Shown here: positions 25,652-33,315 of the stretch, in pieces
Layout: the number at the start of each line of letters is the position of its first letter
Position numbering within the stretch: position 1 is the first letter of the stretch
NCBI GenBank assembly: GCA_018713755.1
Contig: DVOG01000132.1
Coordinates: 1 to 34,717 of the forward strand
Direction of reading: 5' to 3'
Source of the DNA: Candidatus Spyradosoma merdigallinarum
GTDB lineage: Bacteria > Verrucomicrobiota > Verrucomicrobiia > Opitutales > UBA953
Length of the DNA stretch: 34,717 nt
Notes under the pieces: generated by a model
What the model was told of the DNA's origin: nothing
The model's database searches: none
Seen by the model: the letters and a program-made list of their open reading frames with translations, nothing else
Translations under genes and position numbers: made by a program

Positions 25652-27696
25652 GCGTTTTGGGCGAAGTCAGGCTCTTCGGGTTCAGCCCGCGGCGCATGAT
25701 CGTCATTTTCGCGCTGATCGGCGCCGCGCTGATTTACCTGGTCGGCGGGCTCGCGGTGCGGCAGATTTTCCGCCGCGACGAATATTTGCGGCAGTTCGAA
25801 AACCAGAGCCTGCGCTACGTGACCGTTCCCGCCGCGCGCGGCGACATTTTGGATCGGCACGGGAACGTCATCGTCTCGAGCCGGCCGCGTTTTTCCGTCG
25901 TCATCGATTTGGGAACGCTGCGGGAAGAGTTCGCGGAGACGGCGCGGCGCGACATCCGCGACGCGCGGCGGGAACGGGAAAAATTTCCGGACATGAAGGT
26001 CGACGCGGCGGCGCTGCGCGCGCAGGCGGCGACGAAAGTCGTCCAGCAGCATCTCGATCGCGTGAACAAGGCGATAGGGCGTTCCCGCGTGCTCGATCCC
26101 GCGACGCTTTCGCGCTATCTCGGCGGGAAACGCGTGCTGCCGTTCCCGCTCGCGGAAAAACTGACGGAGACGGAGCGCGCGCGCTTCGTCGAAGCGTTCC
26201 CGCCGGACGCGCCCGAGCAGCTTTACGTCGAGACGGAGCGCACGTATCCCTACGGAAAGCTCGCGGCGCATTTCATCGGCCGCCTGGAAAAGGACGACGG
26301 CGGCGCTCTCGCGGATTTGCCCGAAGACAGCCGCGGCATGCGCGTCACGCAGCGCGCGGGAAAGCAGGGCAGTTTCGGCATCGAACGGCAGTTCGACGAA
26401 ATGATCCGCGGGCGCGACGGCTACCAGCTGTGGCAGGTCGACAACATGGGCTACCTGCACAAAAAGCTCGACGAACGCAAGCCGGAGAAAGGCGCGCCGT
26501 TCGTTTCGTCCTTCGATTTGGAGCTGCAGAAAACGGCGGAAGAGGCGCTGGATTCGCGTTCCCGCGCGGGAGCCGTCATCGCGCTCGACGTGCGCACCGG
26601 CGAGGTGCTGGCGGCGGCCTCCGCGCCGTCGTTCGACCCGCGCGAAGGCATCGACGGCTTTTCCGTCGAGTATTACCGTTCCCTTGAAGAAAGCCGCGCG
26701 CTTTGGAACCGCGCGCTCATCGGCCGCTATCCGCCGGGATCGACGTTCAAGCTCGTCACCGCGGTCGCCGCGATGCGCTCGAAAACGTTCAACGACAGCG
26801 CCGAAATCGCGAAAATTTCCCCGCATTCCGCCGCGGCGAAACGGCCGTCGGGTCCGATTTCTCCGACGGAAAAATTCGACTGCGGCGCGTTTCTCGTCGT
26901 GAACGGGCAGCGCAGACCGGAGCACGATTTGATCGCGTTCGGCGAAGTCGATCTCGCGCGGATGATCCGCGTTTCGTCGAACGTTTACTGCTACAACGCC
27001 GCGCTGATTCTCGGCATCGGGCCCATCGCCGCGGAAGCCTTCCGCTTCGGCTTCGGCGAACACGTGCCGCTGGACTTGAGCGAGGCGAAGTCGGACGTGC
27101 TCGGCCGGCTCGTCGTCGCGAATCCCGAATTCAAACTGCAGGACGGACGCGGGCGCTGGGTCGCCGGCGACACGACGAACGCCGCCATCGGGCAGGGCTT
27201 CAACCTGACTTCGCCGCTGCACATCGCGTGCATGACCGCGTCGCTGGCGCGGCGGGAAACGCGCACGCGTCCGTCGGTCGTGCACGATCCCGCGCGCGTC
27301 GATCCCGCGACGGGGCTCGCGCGCGTCGACCACGGCGGCGAGCCGATCGGCATTTCCGACGAAGCCTACGGCGAGATTCTGCGCGGCATGATCGAGTGCG
27401 TCGCCTACGGCACGGGAAAAAGGGCGCGGGTCGACGGGCTGGAAGTCGCCGCGAAGTCGGGAACGGCGCAGTGGAACGCGCGGGAACGGACGGAGCTCGC
27501 GTGGTTCACGGCGTTCGCTCCCGCGCGCGATCCGCGCATCGCCGTGACCGTCGTCGTCGAAGGGCTTCCCGGAGAAAACATCGGCGGCGGGCTCGCCGCC
27601 GCTCCCGTCGCGGGAGCGGTTCTGAAACGCTGGAAAGAGCTTTATTTCCGCCCCGGCGAAAGCGTTCCCGCGGAGAAAAACGCCCGCGCGGAGTGA
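25648..27696 (+). CDS. mrdA: Penicillin-binding protein 2 (elongasome transpeptidase)
   Basis: 682 residues from the ATG at 25648, with GGGAGG as ribosome site. One N-terminal membrane helix (about residues 16-36, IVIFALIGAALIYLVGGLAV) is followed by the pedestal domain starting RYVTVPAARGDILDRHGNVI. The transpeptidase motifs are complete: SxxK in YPPGSTFKLVTA, SxN in RVSSNVYCYN and KSG in VAAKSGTAQWN. It cross-links lateral-wall peptidoglycan. The usual partner glycosyltransferase gene rodA does not follow; hppA does. The upstream open frame from 25351 overlaps mreD and is spurious. Confidence 0.95.
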   Translation: MSVLGEVRLFGFSPRRMIVIFALIGAALIYLVGGLAVRQIFRRDEYLRQFENQSLRYVTVPAARGDILDRHGNVIVSSRPRFSVVIDLGTLREEFAETARRDIRDARREREKFPDMKVDAAALRAQAATKVVQQHLDRVNKAIGRSRVLDPATLSRYLGGKRVLPFPLAEKLTETERARFVEAFPPDAPEQLYVETERTYPYGKLAAHFIGRLEKDDGGALADLPEDSRGMRVTQRAGKQGSFGIERQFDEMIRGRDGYQLWQVDNMGYLHKKLDERKPEKGAPFVSSFDLELQKTAEEALDSRSRAGAVIALDVRTGEVLAAASAPSFDPREGIDGFSVEYYRSLEESRALWNRALIGRYPPGSTFKLVTAVAAMRSKTFNDSAEIAKISPHSAAAKRPSGPISPTEKFDCGAFLVVNGQRRPEHDLIAFGEVDLARMIRVSSNVYCYNAALILGIGPIAAEAFRFGFGEHVPLDLSEAKSDVLGRLVVANPEFKLQDGRGRWVAGDTTNAAIGQGFNLTSPLHIACMTASLARRETRTRPSVVHDPARVDPATGLARVDHGGEPIGISDEAYGEILRGMIECVAYGTGKRARVDGLEVAAKSGTAQWNARERTELAWFTAFAPARDPRIAVTVVVEGLPGENIGGGLAAAPVAGAVLKRWKELYFRPGESVPAEKNARAE

Positions 27697-27744
27697 GCGC
27701 GTTCCCGCGGCGCGTTAGCTTTGCGTTAAGGCGCGTCAGAAAAC

Positions 27745-27773
27745 TTGACTTGCGTTTTGGCGCCGCGTAAATT
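27745..27773 (+). promoter_or_regulatory. Candidate promoter of the pyrophosphatase gene
   Basis: TTGACT (27745-27750), 17 bases, TAAATT (27768-27773). A second -10-like TATAAA sits at 27795-27800 but has no -35. The promoter lies inside the open frame upstream of the chosen ATG (27805). Confidence 0.5.
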
Positions 27774-27804
27774 CCCGCTCGGTCATTTTTCGCTTATAAA
27801 CCCT

Positions 27805-29946
27805 ATGCATACAGACATCATCAGCCAGCCCATTTTCTGGGCGATTCCCGCGGCATCCGCCGTCGCGCTCGCGTTCGCGGCGCATTTTTACCGGCAAATG
27901 AAAACGTGCGACGAAGGCACGCCGACGATGCGGCGGATCGCGCAGCATGTGCGCGACGGCGCGATGGCGTATCTGAAACAGCAATACAAAATCGTCGCCG
28001 CCGTCTTCGTCGTGCTCGCCGTGCTTTTCGCCGTGCTCGCCGCGAACGGGCTGCAGAACCCGGTCGTTCCCGTGGCGTTTCTGACGGGCGGCTTCTTTTC
28101 CGGACTCGCCGGGTTTTTCGGCATGAAGACGGCGACTTACGCCAGCGCGCGGACGGCGCGCGCCGCGCAGAACTCGCTCGATTCGGGGCTGAAGGTCGCG
28201 TTCCGCTCCGGCGCGGTGATGGGGCTCGTCGTCGTCGGGCTCGGGCTGCTGGACATTTCGCTTTGGGCGCTCATTCTCGACTGCTGCGCGCATTGGATCG
28301 ACGAGACGGCGACGGGAACGCACAAGATGATTTTCATCACGACGACGATGCTGACCTTCGGCATGGGCGCGGACCTTTACGAATCCTACTGCGGCTCGAT
28401 TCTCGCGACGGCGGCGCTGGGCGCGGCGGCGTTCGTCGGCTTCGGCGCGGACGCGGACGTTTCCGTCGCGATGCAGATTAAGGCGGTGCTCGCGCCGATG
28501 CTCATCGCGGCGGTCGGCATTCTGCTTTCGATTTTCGGAATTTACCTGGTGCGCACGAAAGAGGGCGCGACGATGAAGAATCTCCTCGGCGCGCTCGGCC
28601 GCGGCGTGAACATTTCCTCCGCGCTGATCGTCGTCGCGACGTTCGCGATTCTGCGCCTGCTCGACATGCCGAACTGGGTCGGCGTCTCGCTGGCGGTCGT
28701 CGTCGGGCTGATTGCGGGAATCGTCATCGGACAGGCGACGGAATACTACACGTCGCATTCCTACAAGCCGACGCGCCGCGTCGCGGAATCGGCGAAGACG
28801 GGGCCGGCGACGGTCATCATTTCCGGCATCGGTCTGGGAATGCTTTCGACGTGCATTCCCGTGGTGACGATCGTCGTCGCCATCGTGCTCTCGTTCATTT
28901 TCGCCGCGGGCGGCTTCGGGCTGCGCGACGGCGTGACGCTCGCGAACGTCTTTTCCGCGGAAAATCTCGGCTTCGGGCTTTACGGGATCGGCATCGCGGC
29001 GGTCGGGATGCTTTCCACGCTCGGCATCACGCTCGCTACGGACGCCTACGGACCGATCGCCGACAACGCCGGCGGGAACGCCGAAATGTCCGGGCTGGAG
29101 CCGGAAGTGCGCCGGCGCACGGACGCGCTCGACGCGCTCGGGAACACGACGGCGGCGACGGGCAAGGGCTTCGCCATCGGCTCGGCGGCGCTCACGGCGC
29201 TCGCGCTGCTCGCTTCCTACATCGAGGAGATCCGCATCGCGCTGCTGCGCATCGTCAAAGGCGGCGGAGACCTGAGCTCGCTTCCCGACGCGCTGCGGGC
29301 GGACGCGGGAACGACGGCGCAGCAGCTTGCGGAGAAAATTCAGACGGCGAACTTCGTCGACTTCATGGCGTGGTACGACGTGACGCTGATGAATCCGCGC
29401 GTGCTCGCGGGCATGTTCGTCGGCTCGATGATGGCGTTTCTTTTTTGCGGGCTGACGATGAACGCCGTCGGCCGCGCGGCGCAGAGCATGGTCGTCGAAG
29501 TGCGCCGCCAGTTCAAGGAAATTCCCGGCATTCTCGAGGGGAAGGGAACGCCGGACTACGCGCGCTGCGTCGCGATTTCCACCAAGGGCGCGCAGCGCGA
29601 GATGCTCGTGCCTTCGCTGATCGCGATCGTCGTTCCGATTCTGACGGGCGTCGTGCTCGGCATCGCCGGCGTGATGGGGCTGCTCGTCGGCGGGCTCGCG
29701 GCGGGTTTCGTGCTCGCGGTGTTCATGGCGAACTCCGGCGGCGCGTGGGACAACGCGAAAAAGTTCATCGAAGAAGGCAATTTCGGCGGAAAAGGTTCCG
29801 AGCGGCACAAGGCGACGGTCGTCGGCGACACGGTCGGCGATCCGTTCAAGGACACGTCCGGACCGAGCCTGAACATCCTCATCAAGCTGATGAGCATGGT
29901 CGCGATCGTCGTCGCCGGGCTGACCGCCGCATGGTCGCTCTTCTGA
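27805..29946 (+). CDS. hppA: Membrane-bound pyrophosphatase lacking the first catalytic loop
   Basis: 713 residues from the ATG at 27805. The family hydrolyses pyrophosphate to pump H+ or Na+ through 16 helices. Present: LTGGFFSGLAGFFGMKTATY; ATDAYGPIADNAGGNAEM (second catalytic motif); GNTTAATGKGFAIGSAAL, whose Ala marks K+-dependent enzymes; and NSGGAWDNAKK with DTVGDPFKDTSGP (third motif). Missing: after TTTMLTFGMGA (residues 179-189) the chain passes directly to DLYESYCGSILA. In relatives some 55-60 residues lie between, containing GGGIYTKAADVGADLVGK, EDDPRNP and DNVGDNVGD, which bind Mg-pyrophosphate. The loss is in frame, with GMGA at both ends of the lost segment in relatives. The protein is probably inactive unless the gap is an assembly fault. 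See finding. Confidence 0.9.
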   Translation: MHTDIISQPIFWAIPAASAVALAFAAHFYRQMKTCDEGTPTMRRIAQHVRDGAMAYLKQQYKIVAAVFVVLAVLFAVLAANGLQNPVVPVAFLTGGFFSGLAGFFGMKTATYASARTARAAQNSLDSGLKVAFRSGAVMGLVVVGLGLLDISLWALILDCCAHWIDETATGTHKMIFITTTMLTFGMGADLYESYCGSILATAALGAAAFVGFGADADVSVAMQIKAVLAPMLIAAVGILLSIFGIYLVRTKEGATMKNLLGALGRGVNISSALIVVATFAILRLLDMPNWVGVSLAVVVGLIAGIVIGQATEYYTSHSYKPTRRVAESAKTGPATVIISGIGLGMLSTCIPVVTIVVAIVLSFIFAAGGFGLRDGVTLANVFSAENLGFGLYGIGIAAVGMLSTLGITLATDAYGPIADNAGGNAEMSGLEPEVRRRTDALDALGNTTAATGKGFAIGSAALTALALLASYIEEIRIALLRIVKGGGDLSSLPDALRADAGTTAQQLAEKIQTANFVDFMAWYDVTLMNPRVLAGMFVGSMMAFLFCGLTMNAVGRAAQSMVVEVRRQFKEIPGILEGKGTPDYARCVAISTKGAQREMLVPSLIAIVVPILTGVVLGIAGVMGLLVGGLAAGFVLAVFMANSGGAWDNAKKFIEEGNFGGKGSERHKATVVGDTVGDPFKDTSGPSLNILIKLMSMVAIVVAGLTAAWSLF

Positions 29947-29972
29947 GCCGTTTCGGCGCGTTCCCGCGCTCC

Positions 29973-30015
29973 AAAAAAAAGGCGTTCCCGCAAGCGATGC
30001 GGGAACGCCTTTTTC
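29973..30015. terminator. Bidirectional terminator between hppA and the DUF486 gene
   Basis: An 11-bp stem, GGCGTTCCCGC (29981-29991) with GCGGGAACGCC (29999-30009), has eight A on the left and five T on the right. The arms are inverted motif copies. It serves two convergent genes. Confidence 0.92.
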
Positions 30016-30039
30016 TTTCGGCGAAACGCGCGGGAACGC

Positions 30040-30393
30040 TCACGCCTTGTCGCGAAAAACGAAATAGACCGCGCCGACGATGCACAGGAACGCCCAAAGG
30101 TAGTCCCAGCGCCATTTTTCGCCCATGAACAGCAGCGCGAACGGCACGAAGACGCACAGCGTAATCACTTCCTGCATGATTTTGAGCTGACCCAGCGCCA
30201 GCCCGCCGCCGTAGCCGAGGCGATTCGCGGGAACCATGATCATGTATTCGAAAAACGCGATGCCCCAGCTCGCCAAAACGGCGATGAAAAGCGGCGCGGT
30301 CTTCAGCCCCTTCAAGTGCCCGTACCAGGCGTACGTCATGAAGCAGTTCGACAGAATCAGCAGCGCCGCCGTCTTGAAAATGACAAGATTCAT
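30040..30393 (-). CDS. DMT-superfamily small membrane protein (DUF486)
   Basis: 117 residues from the ATG at 30393, with four hydrophobic helices. FMTYAWYGHLKGLKTAPLFI, then WGIAFFEYMIMVPANRLGY, then QLKIMQEVITLCVFVPFALL are the signature segments of DUF486, a relative of the drug/metabolite transporter family. The second half ends EKWRWDYLWAFLCIVGAVYF. Four-helix members probably act as dimers; the substrate is unknown. A longer open frame to 30528 adds motif-derived and basic residues without similarity and is not used. The gene is convergent with hppA and divergent from the PEP-CTERM gene. Confidence 0.85.
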   Translation of the reverse strand: MNLVIFKTAALLILSNCFMTYAWYGHLKGLKTAPLFIAVLASWGIAFFEYMIMVPANRLGYGGGLALGQLKIMQEVITLCVFVPFALLFMGEKWRWDYLWAFLCIVGAVYFVFRDKA

Positions 30394-30516
30394 TGAACCG
30401 AAAATGCTCTCTCCGCCGCGCCGTTTTTTCAAGCGCGAAAATTTCTTTTCCGTCCCGTTCCCGCGAGGCAGGGAACGCGCGCGTCGCGAAGTCTCAAAAA
30501 AAAAACGAAAAAGAGC

Positions 30517-30547
30517 TTGCACGGACACTTTTTTTTTTTGTCAGAAT
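30517..30547 (+). promoter_or_regulatory. Candidate promoter of the PEP-CTERM gene with T11 in its spacer
   Basis: TTGCAC (30517-30522) and CAGAAT (30542-30547) are 19 bases apart, and 11 consecutive T (30529-30539) fill most of the spacer. Length change in the T tract would alter spacing. The leader to the ATG at 30649 is about 95 bases. Confidence 0.35.
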
Positions 30548-30648
30548 CGCGGTCACGGAAATGAGACATGCTCCCGCGGCGACGCGGCGGCGGTTTCGTT
30601 CCCGAGAAATTCTCATCGTTTTATTCCTGAACAACACAATATATCATC

Positions 30649-31428
30649 ATGAAGAAATATATCACAGTCGCGGCGCTTCTCGCCGCAGGATCGGCGTTCG
30701 CGAACGCCGACGTCGTCACGATCGCCGAGGGTTTCTTCGGCAGCGAAGGTTCGACCTCCGCCACGTTCAAAGGCGGACAGTGGGGCAAACCGTTCAACGG
30801 CATATGGACGGCTGATTCGGACGCTTCCGGCGGCGTTTTCGGCGCGGAGACGGACAGCTTCACTGACGTCTACAACTACGGGCTCAGCGGCGGCGCCGCT
30901 GGCTGGAGCGCGGGAACGCTCTACTACGGCACGTCGAGCAACAGTCAGATCGGCGACGCCGCCAATGCGCCGATGCTCACGGTTTCCGAGGGGAGCGCCA
31001 GCATCACCAACATCGCGGTCACGGGAAAGGGCGCGACGGTCGCCGTCATCCAGAACACGATCTCCGCGGCCGATCTGCAGAGCGTCACCGATCTGTCGCT
31101 CAGCTTTACGGTCGGCTCGGATCCGGTTGACGTCGCGGTGTTCTATCTCGCGAACGGAGGCGGCGCATACGACGTCAAGCGTCTCGGTCTCGGGAAATAT
31201 TCGTCCGAGGGCGCGCAGTCGCTGACGCTCGACTATTCCGCGATTGACGCGACGAAGGACGGAACCTTCGTGGTCGCCGTCCGCAATGTCGGGAGCAGCT
31301 GGACTTACGTCGGCGCGAACGACCTGACGTGGTCGGGAACGTCCGCGATTCCGGAACCGTCGGCGTTCGGCCTGCTCGCCGGCTTGGGCGCGCTCGCGCT
31401 TGTCGCCTCGCGCCGCCGCCGCAAATAA
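30649..31428 (+). CDS. PEP-CTERM sorting-domain surface protein
   Basis: 259 residues. The signal peptide MKKYITVAALLAAGSAFANA is followed by a beta-rich, Gly/Ser/Thr-rich body without a recognised domain. The end is a classic PEP-CTERM: IPEPSAFGLLAGLGALALVA then SRRRRK. The motif comprises Pro-Glu-Pro, one hydrophobic helix and an Arg cluster. Family knowledge: exosortase EpsH cleaves such tails during export with exopolysaccharide. No exosortase is encoded in this window. The gene stands alone with its own leader and terminator. The body's role is not predictable; a secreted jelly-roll type is possible. Confidence 0.9.
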   Translation: MKKYITVAALLAAGSAFANADVVTIAEGFFGSEGSTSATFKGGQWGKPFNGIWTADSDASGGVFGAETDSFTDVYNYGLSGGAAGWSAGTLYYGTSSNSQIGDAANAPMLTVSEGSASITNIAVTGKGATVAVIQNTISAADLQSVTDLSLSFTVGSDPVDVAVFYLANGGGAYDVKRLGLGKYSSEGAQSLTLDYSAIDATKDGTFVVAVRNVGSSWTYVGANDLTWSGTSAIPEPSAFGLLAGLGALALVASRRRRK

Positions 31429-31452
31429 GACGAAGCTCGAACGCTTCCTGAA

Positions 31453-31495
31453 AAACGTTCCCGCGGGAATTTTCCTGCGGGAACGTTTCTTTTTT
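31453..31495 (+). terminator. Intrinsic terminator after the PEP-CTERM gene
   Basis: A 12-bp stem, AAACGTTCCCGC (31453-31464) with GCGGGAACGTTT (31477-31488), is followed by CTTTTTTT. The arms are motif copies. Confidence 0.9.
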
Positions 31496-31518
31496 TCGCC
31501 GCCGCGGGAACGGCAACG

Positions 31519-31558
31519 AAAAAAAACTCTCCCGCTTGCGCGAGGAGAGCTTTTTTTT
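31519..31558. terminator. Terminator shared by the PEP-CTERM gene and gpmI
   Basis: CTCTCC (31527-31532) pairs with GGAGAG (31544-31549). Seven or more A lie before and eight T after, so it can act on both strands; gpmI ends 32 bases away on the minus strand. It is not built from the heptamer. Confidence 0.75.
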
Positions 31559-31589
31559 GTGAGCGGACGATTGCTTTCGCGTCTTTCCC

Positions 31590-33158
31590 TTATTTTTCGA
31601 TGAGGGATTTTCCCGTCATTTCCGGAGGCGTCGGCAGCCCCATCATGTCGAGAATCGTCGGCGCGATGTCGCCGAGGGCGCCGCCGTTCTGCCGCAGCTT
31701 GAGGTTTTTCACGCCTTTTCCGTAGAGCACGACTTCGACGGGGTTGAGCGTGTGCTGCGTGTGCGGGCCGTCCGTGGCTTCGTCCCACATTTCGTCGACG
31801 TTCCCGTGGTCGGCGGTGATGAGCATGTCGACGCCGCATTCGTCGGCGGCGGCGCAAATGCGCGCGAGGCATTTGTCCACGGTTTCGACCGCCTTGATGA
31901 TGGCGGGCTGCTTGCCGGTGTGCCCGACCATGTCGGGATTGGCGAAGTTCGTGACGATGAGCGCGTATTTTCCGCTGCGCAGCGCGGCGATCGTGGATTC
32001 GCAGACGCCTTCCGCGGACATTTCCGGCTTCTGGTCATAGGTGGCGACTTCCTTCGGCGAGGGAATCAGGCCGCGTTCCTCGCCCGGGAACGGCTCGTCG
32101 CGGTAGTCGTTGAAGAAGAACGTGACGTGCGGGAACTTTTCCGTTTCCGCCGTGCGGTATTGCTTCAGGCCCTGCTTTGCGATCCAGTCGCCGAGGATGT
32201 TTTTCATCGGCTCGGGCTTCGGGAACACGACGTTGGGGCAGAGGCCCTTCTGGTATTCGGTCATCGTCGCGTAGTAGATGTCGAGCTTTTTCGGGCGCGG
32301 GAACGCGTCGAATTTCTCGTCGATGAACGCGTGCGTGAGCTCGCGCGGGCGGTCGCCGCGGAAGTTGAAGAAGATGACGCTGTCGCCGTCGCTGATTTTT
32401 CCGACGGGAACGCCGTTTTTGACGATGCGCGTGGGCAGGACGAATTCGTCGCCCTGTTCGGAATCGCTGGACGGATTCTTGTAGTACCGCTCGACGGCGG
32501 CGGTCGCGGATTCCGCGGTGAGCGCGTCGCCGCCGGTCAGGCAGGCGTAAGCTTTTTCGACGCGGTTCCAGCGGTTGTCGCGGTCCATCGCCCAAAAGCG
32601 CCCGGCGACGGTGGCGATTTCGCCGAGACCGATTTCGGCGCATTTGTCCTCGATTTCCTTGATGAAGCCGACGCCGCTGGTGGGCGGGCTGTCGCGTCCG
32701 TCCATGAACGCGTGGATGCACACGGCGGGAACGCCGGCGGCCTTCGCGCCGCGGATGAGCCCGTAAAGGTGCGGGAGCGTGGAGTGCACGCCCGCCGCGC
32801 TCGCGAGGCCCATCAGGTGCAGCACGCCGTTGTTTTTCTTGGCGTTTTCGAAAGCGGCCTGCAGCACGGCGTTTTTCTTCATGCCCTCGTCGGTCAGCCC
32901 GATGTCGATGCGCATGATTTCCTGCGGAACGATGCGCCCGGCGCCGATGTTCTGGTGGCCGACTTCGGAGTTGCCCATGATGCCTTCGGGCAGGCCGACG
33001 GCGGGACCGTGCGCCGCGACTTCCGTGCGAGGCCATTCGGCGGAAAGCTTGTTCGAAAACGGAATGTCCGCGATTTTCAGCGCGTTGTATTTGTCCTGTT
33101 CGCGATGGTGGTTCGCGCCCCAGCCGTCGCGGATGACGAGTAGAACTGTTTTGCTCAT
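31590..33158 (-). CDS. gpmI: 2,3-bisphosphoglycerate-independent phosphoglycerate mutase
   Basis: 522 residues from the ATG at 33158. Interconverts 3- and 2-phosphoglycerate in glycolysis using two Mn ions and a phosphoserine intermediate. The start LLVIRDGWGAN carries the first metal Asp. LPEGIMGNSEVGHQNIGAGR contains the catalytic Ser. MDGRDSPPTSG binds substrate, DPDMVGHTG appears here as ANPDMVGHTGK, and TADHGNVDEM supplies metal ligands. The open frame extends to 33662, but that part overlaps the divergent kinase gene and a good minus-strand promoter lies at 33170-33198. The leader is poly-T with no Shine-Dalgarno site. Confidence 0.96.
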   Translation of the reverse strand: MSKTVLLVIRDGWGANHHREQDKYNALKIADIPFSNKLSAEWPRTEVAAHGPAVGLPEGIMGNSEVGHQNIGAGRIVPQEIMRIDIGLTDEGMKKNAVLQAAFENAKKNNGVLHLMGLASAAGVHSTLPHLYGLIRGAKAAGVPAVCIHAFMDGRDSPPTSGVGFIKEIEDKCAEIGLGEIATVAGRFWAMDRDNRWNRVEKAYACLTGGDALTAESATAAVERYYKNPSSDSEQGDEFVLPTRIVKNGVPVGKISDGDSVIFFNFRGDRPRELTHAFIDEKFDAFPRPKKLDIYYATMTEYQKGLCPNVVFPKPEPMKNILGDWIAKQGLKQYRTAETEKFPHVTFFFNDYRDEPFPGEERGLIPSPKEVATYDQKPEMSAEGVCESTIAALRSGKYALIVTNFANPDMVGHTGKQPAIIKAVETVDKCLARICAAADECGVDMLITADHGNVDEMWDEATDGPHTQHTLNPVEVVLYGKGVKNLKLRQNGGALGDIAPTILDMMGLPTPPEMTGKSLIEK

Positions 33159-33169
33159 AAGTGAAAAAA

Positions 33170-33198
33170 ATTCTGAGGCTTTCGCGGGAACGCGACAA
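33170..33198 (-). promoter_or_regulatory. Candidate promoter of gpmI
   Basis: On the minus strand: TTGTCG (33198-33193), 17 bases, CAGAAT (33175-33170). The start would be near 33163, so the mRNA is almost leaderless (ATG at 33158). The spacer contains a motif copy. Confidence 0.4.
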
Positions 33199-33273
33199 GG
33201 ATTTTCTCGGGCGCGCGGGCGCGGAACCGCGCGCCTTTTCCGCGCCGGGGAAAGCCGCCCGAGCGTTTTCTTT

Positions 33274-33302
33274 TTGCGTTCCCGCCGCGGGCGGTTTTTC
33301 AT
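33274..33302 (+). promoter_or_regulatory. Candidate promoter of the histidine kinase gene
   Basis: TTGCGT (33274-33279), 17 bases, TTTCAT (33297-33302). The ATG at 33316 follows about 7 bases after the predicted start. The spacer begins with a motif copy. The -10 is weak. Confidence 0.35.
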
Positions 33303-33315
33303 TGCGTTTCTGCAT

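Noticed and set aside
27745..27804. 20-residue upstream extension of the pyrophosphatase
   Set aside because: It contains the promoter elements, shows no family similarity, and the ATG at 27805 begins the hydrophobic first helix.
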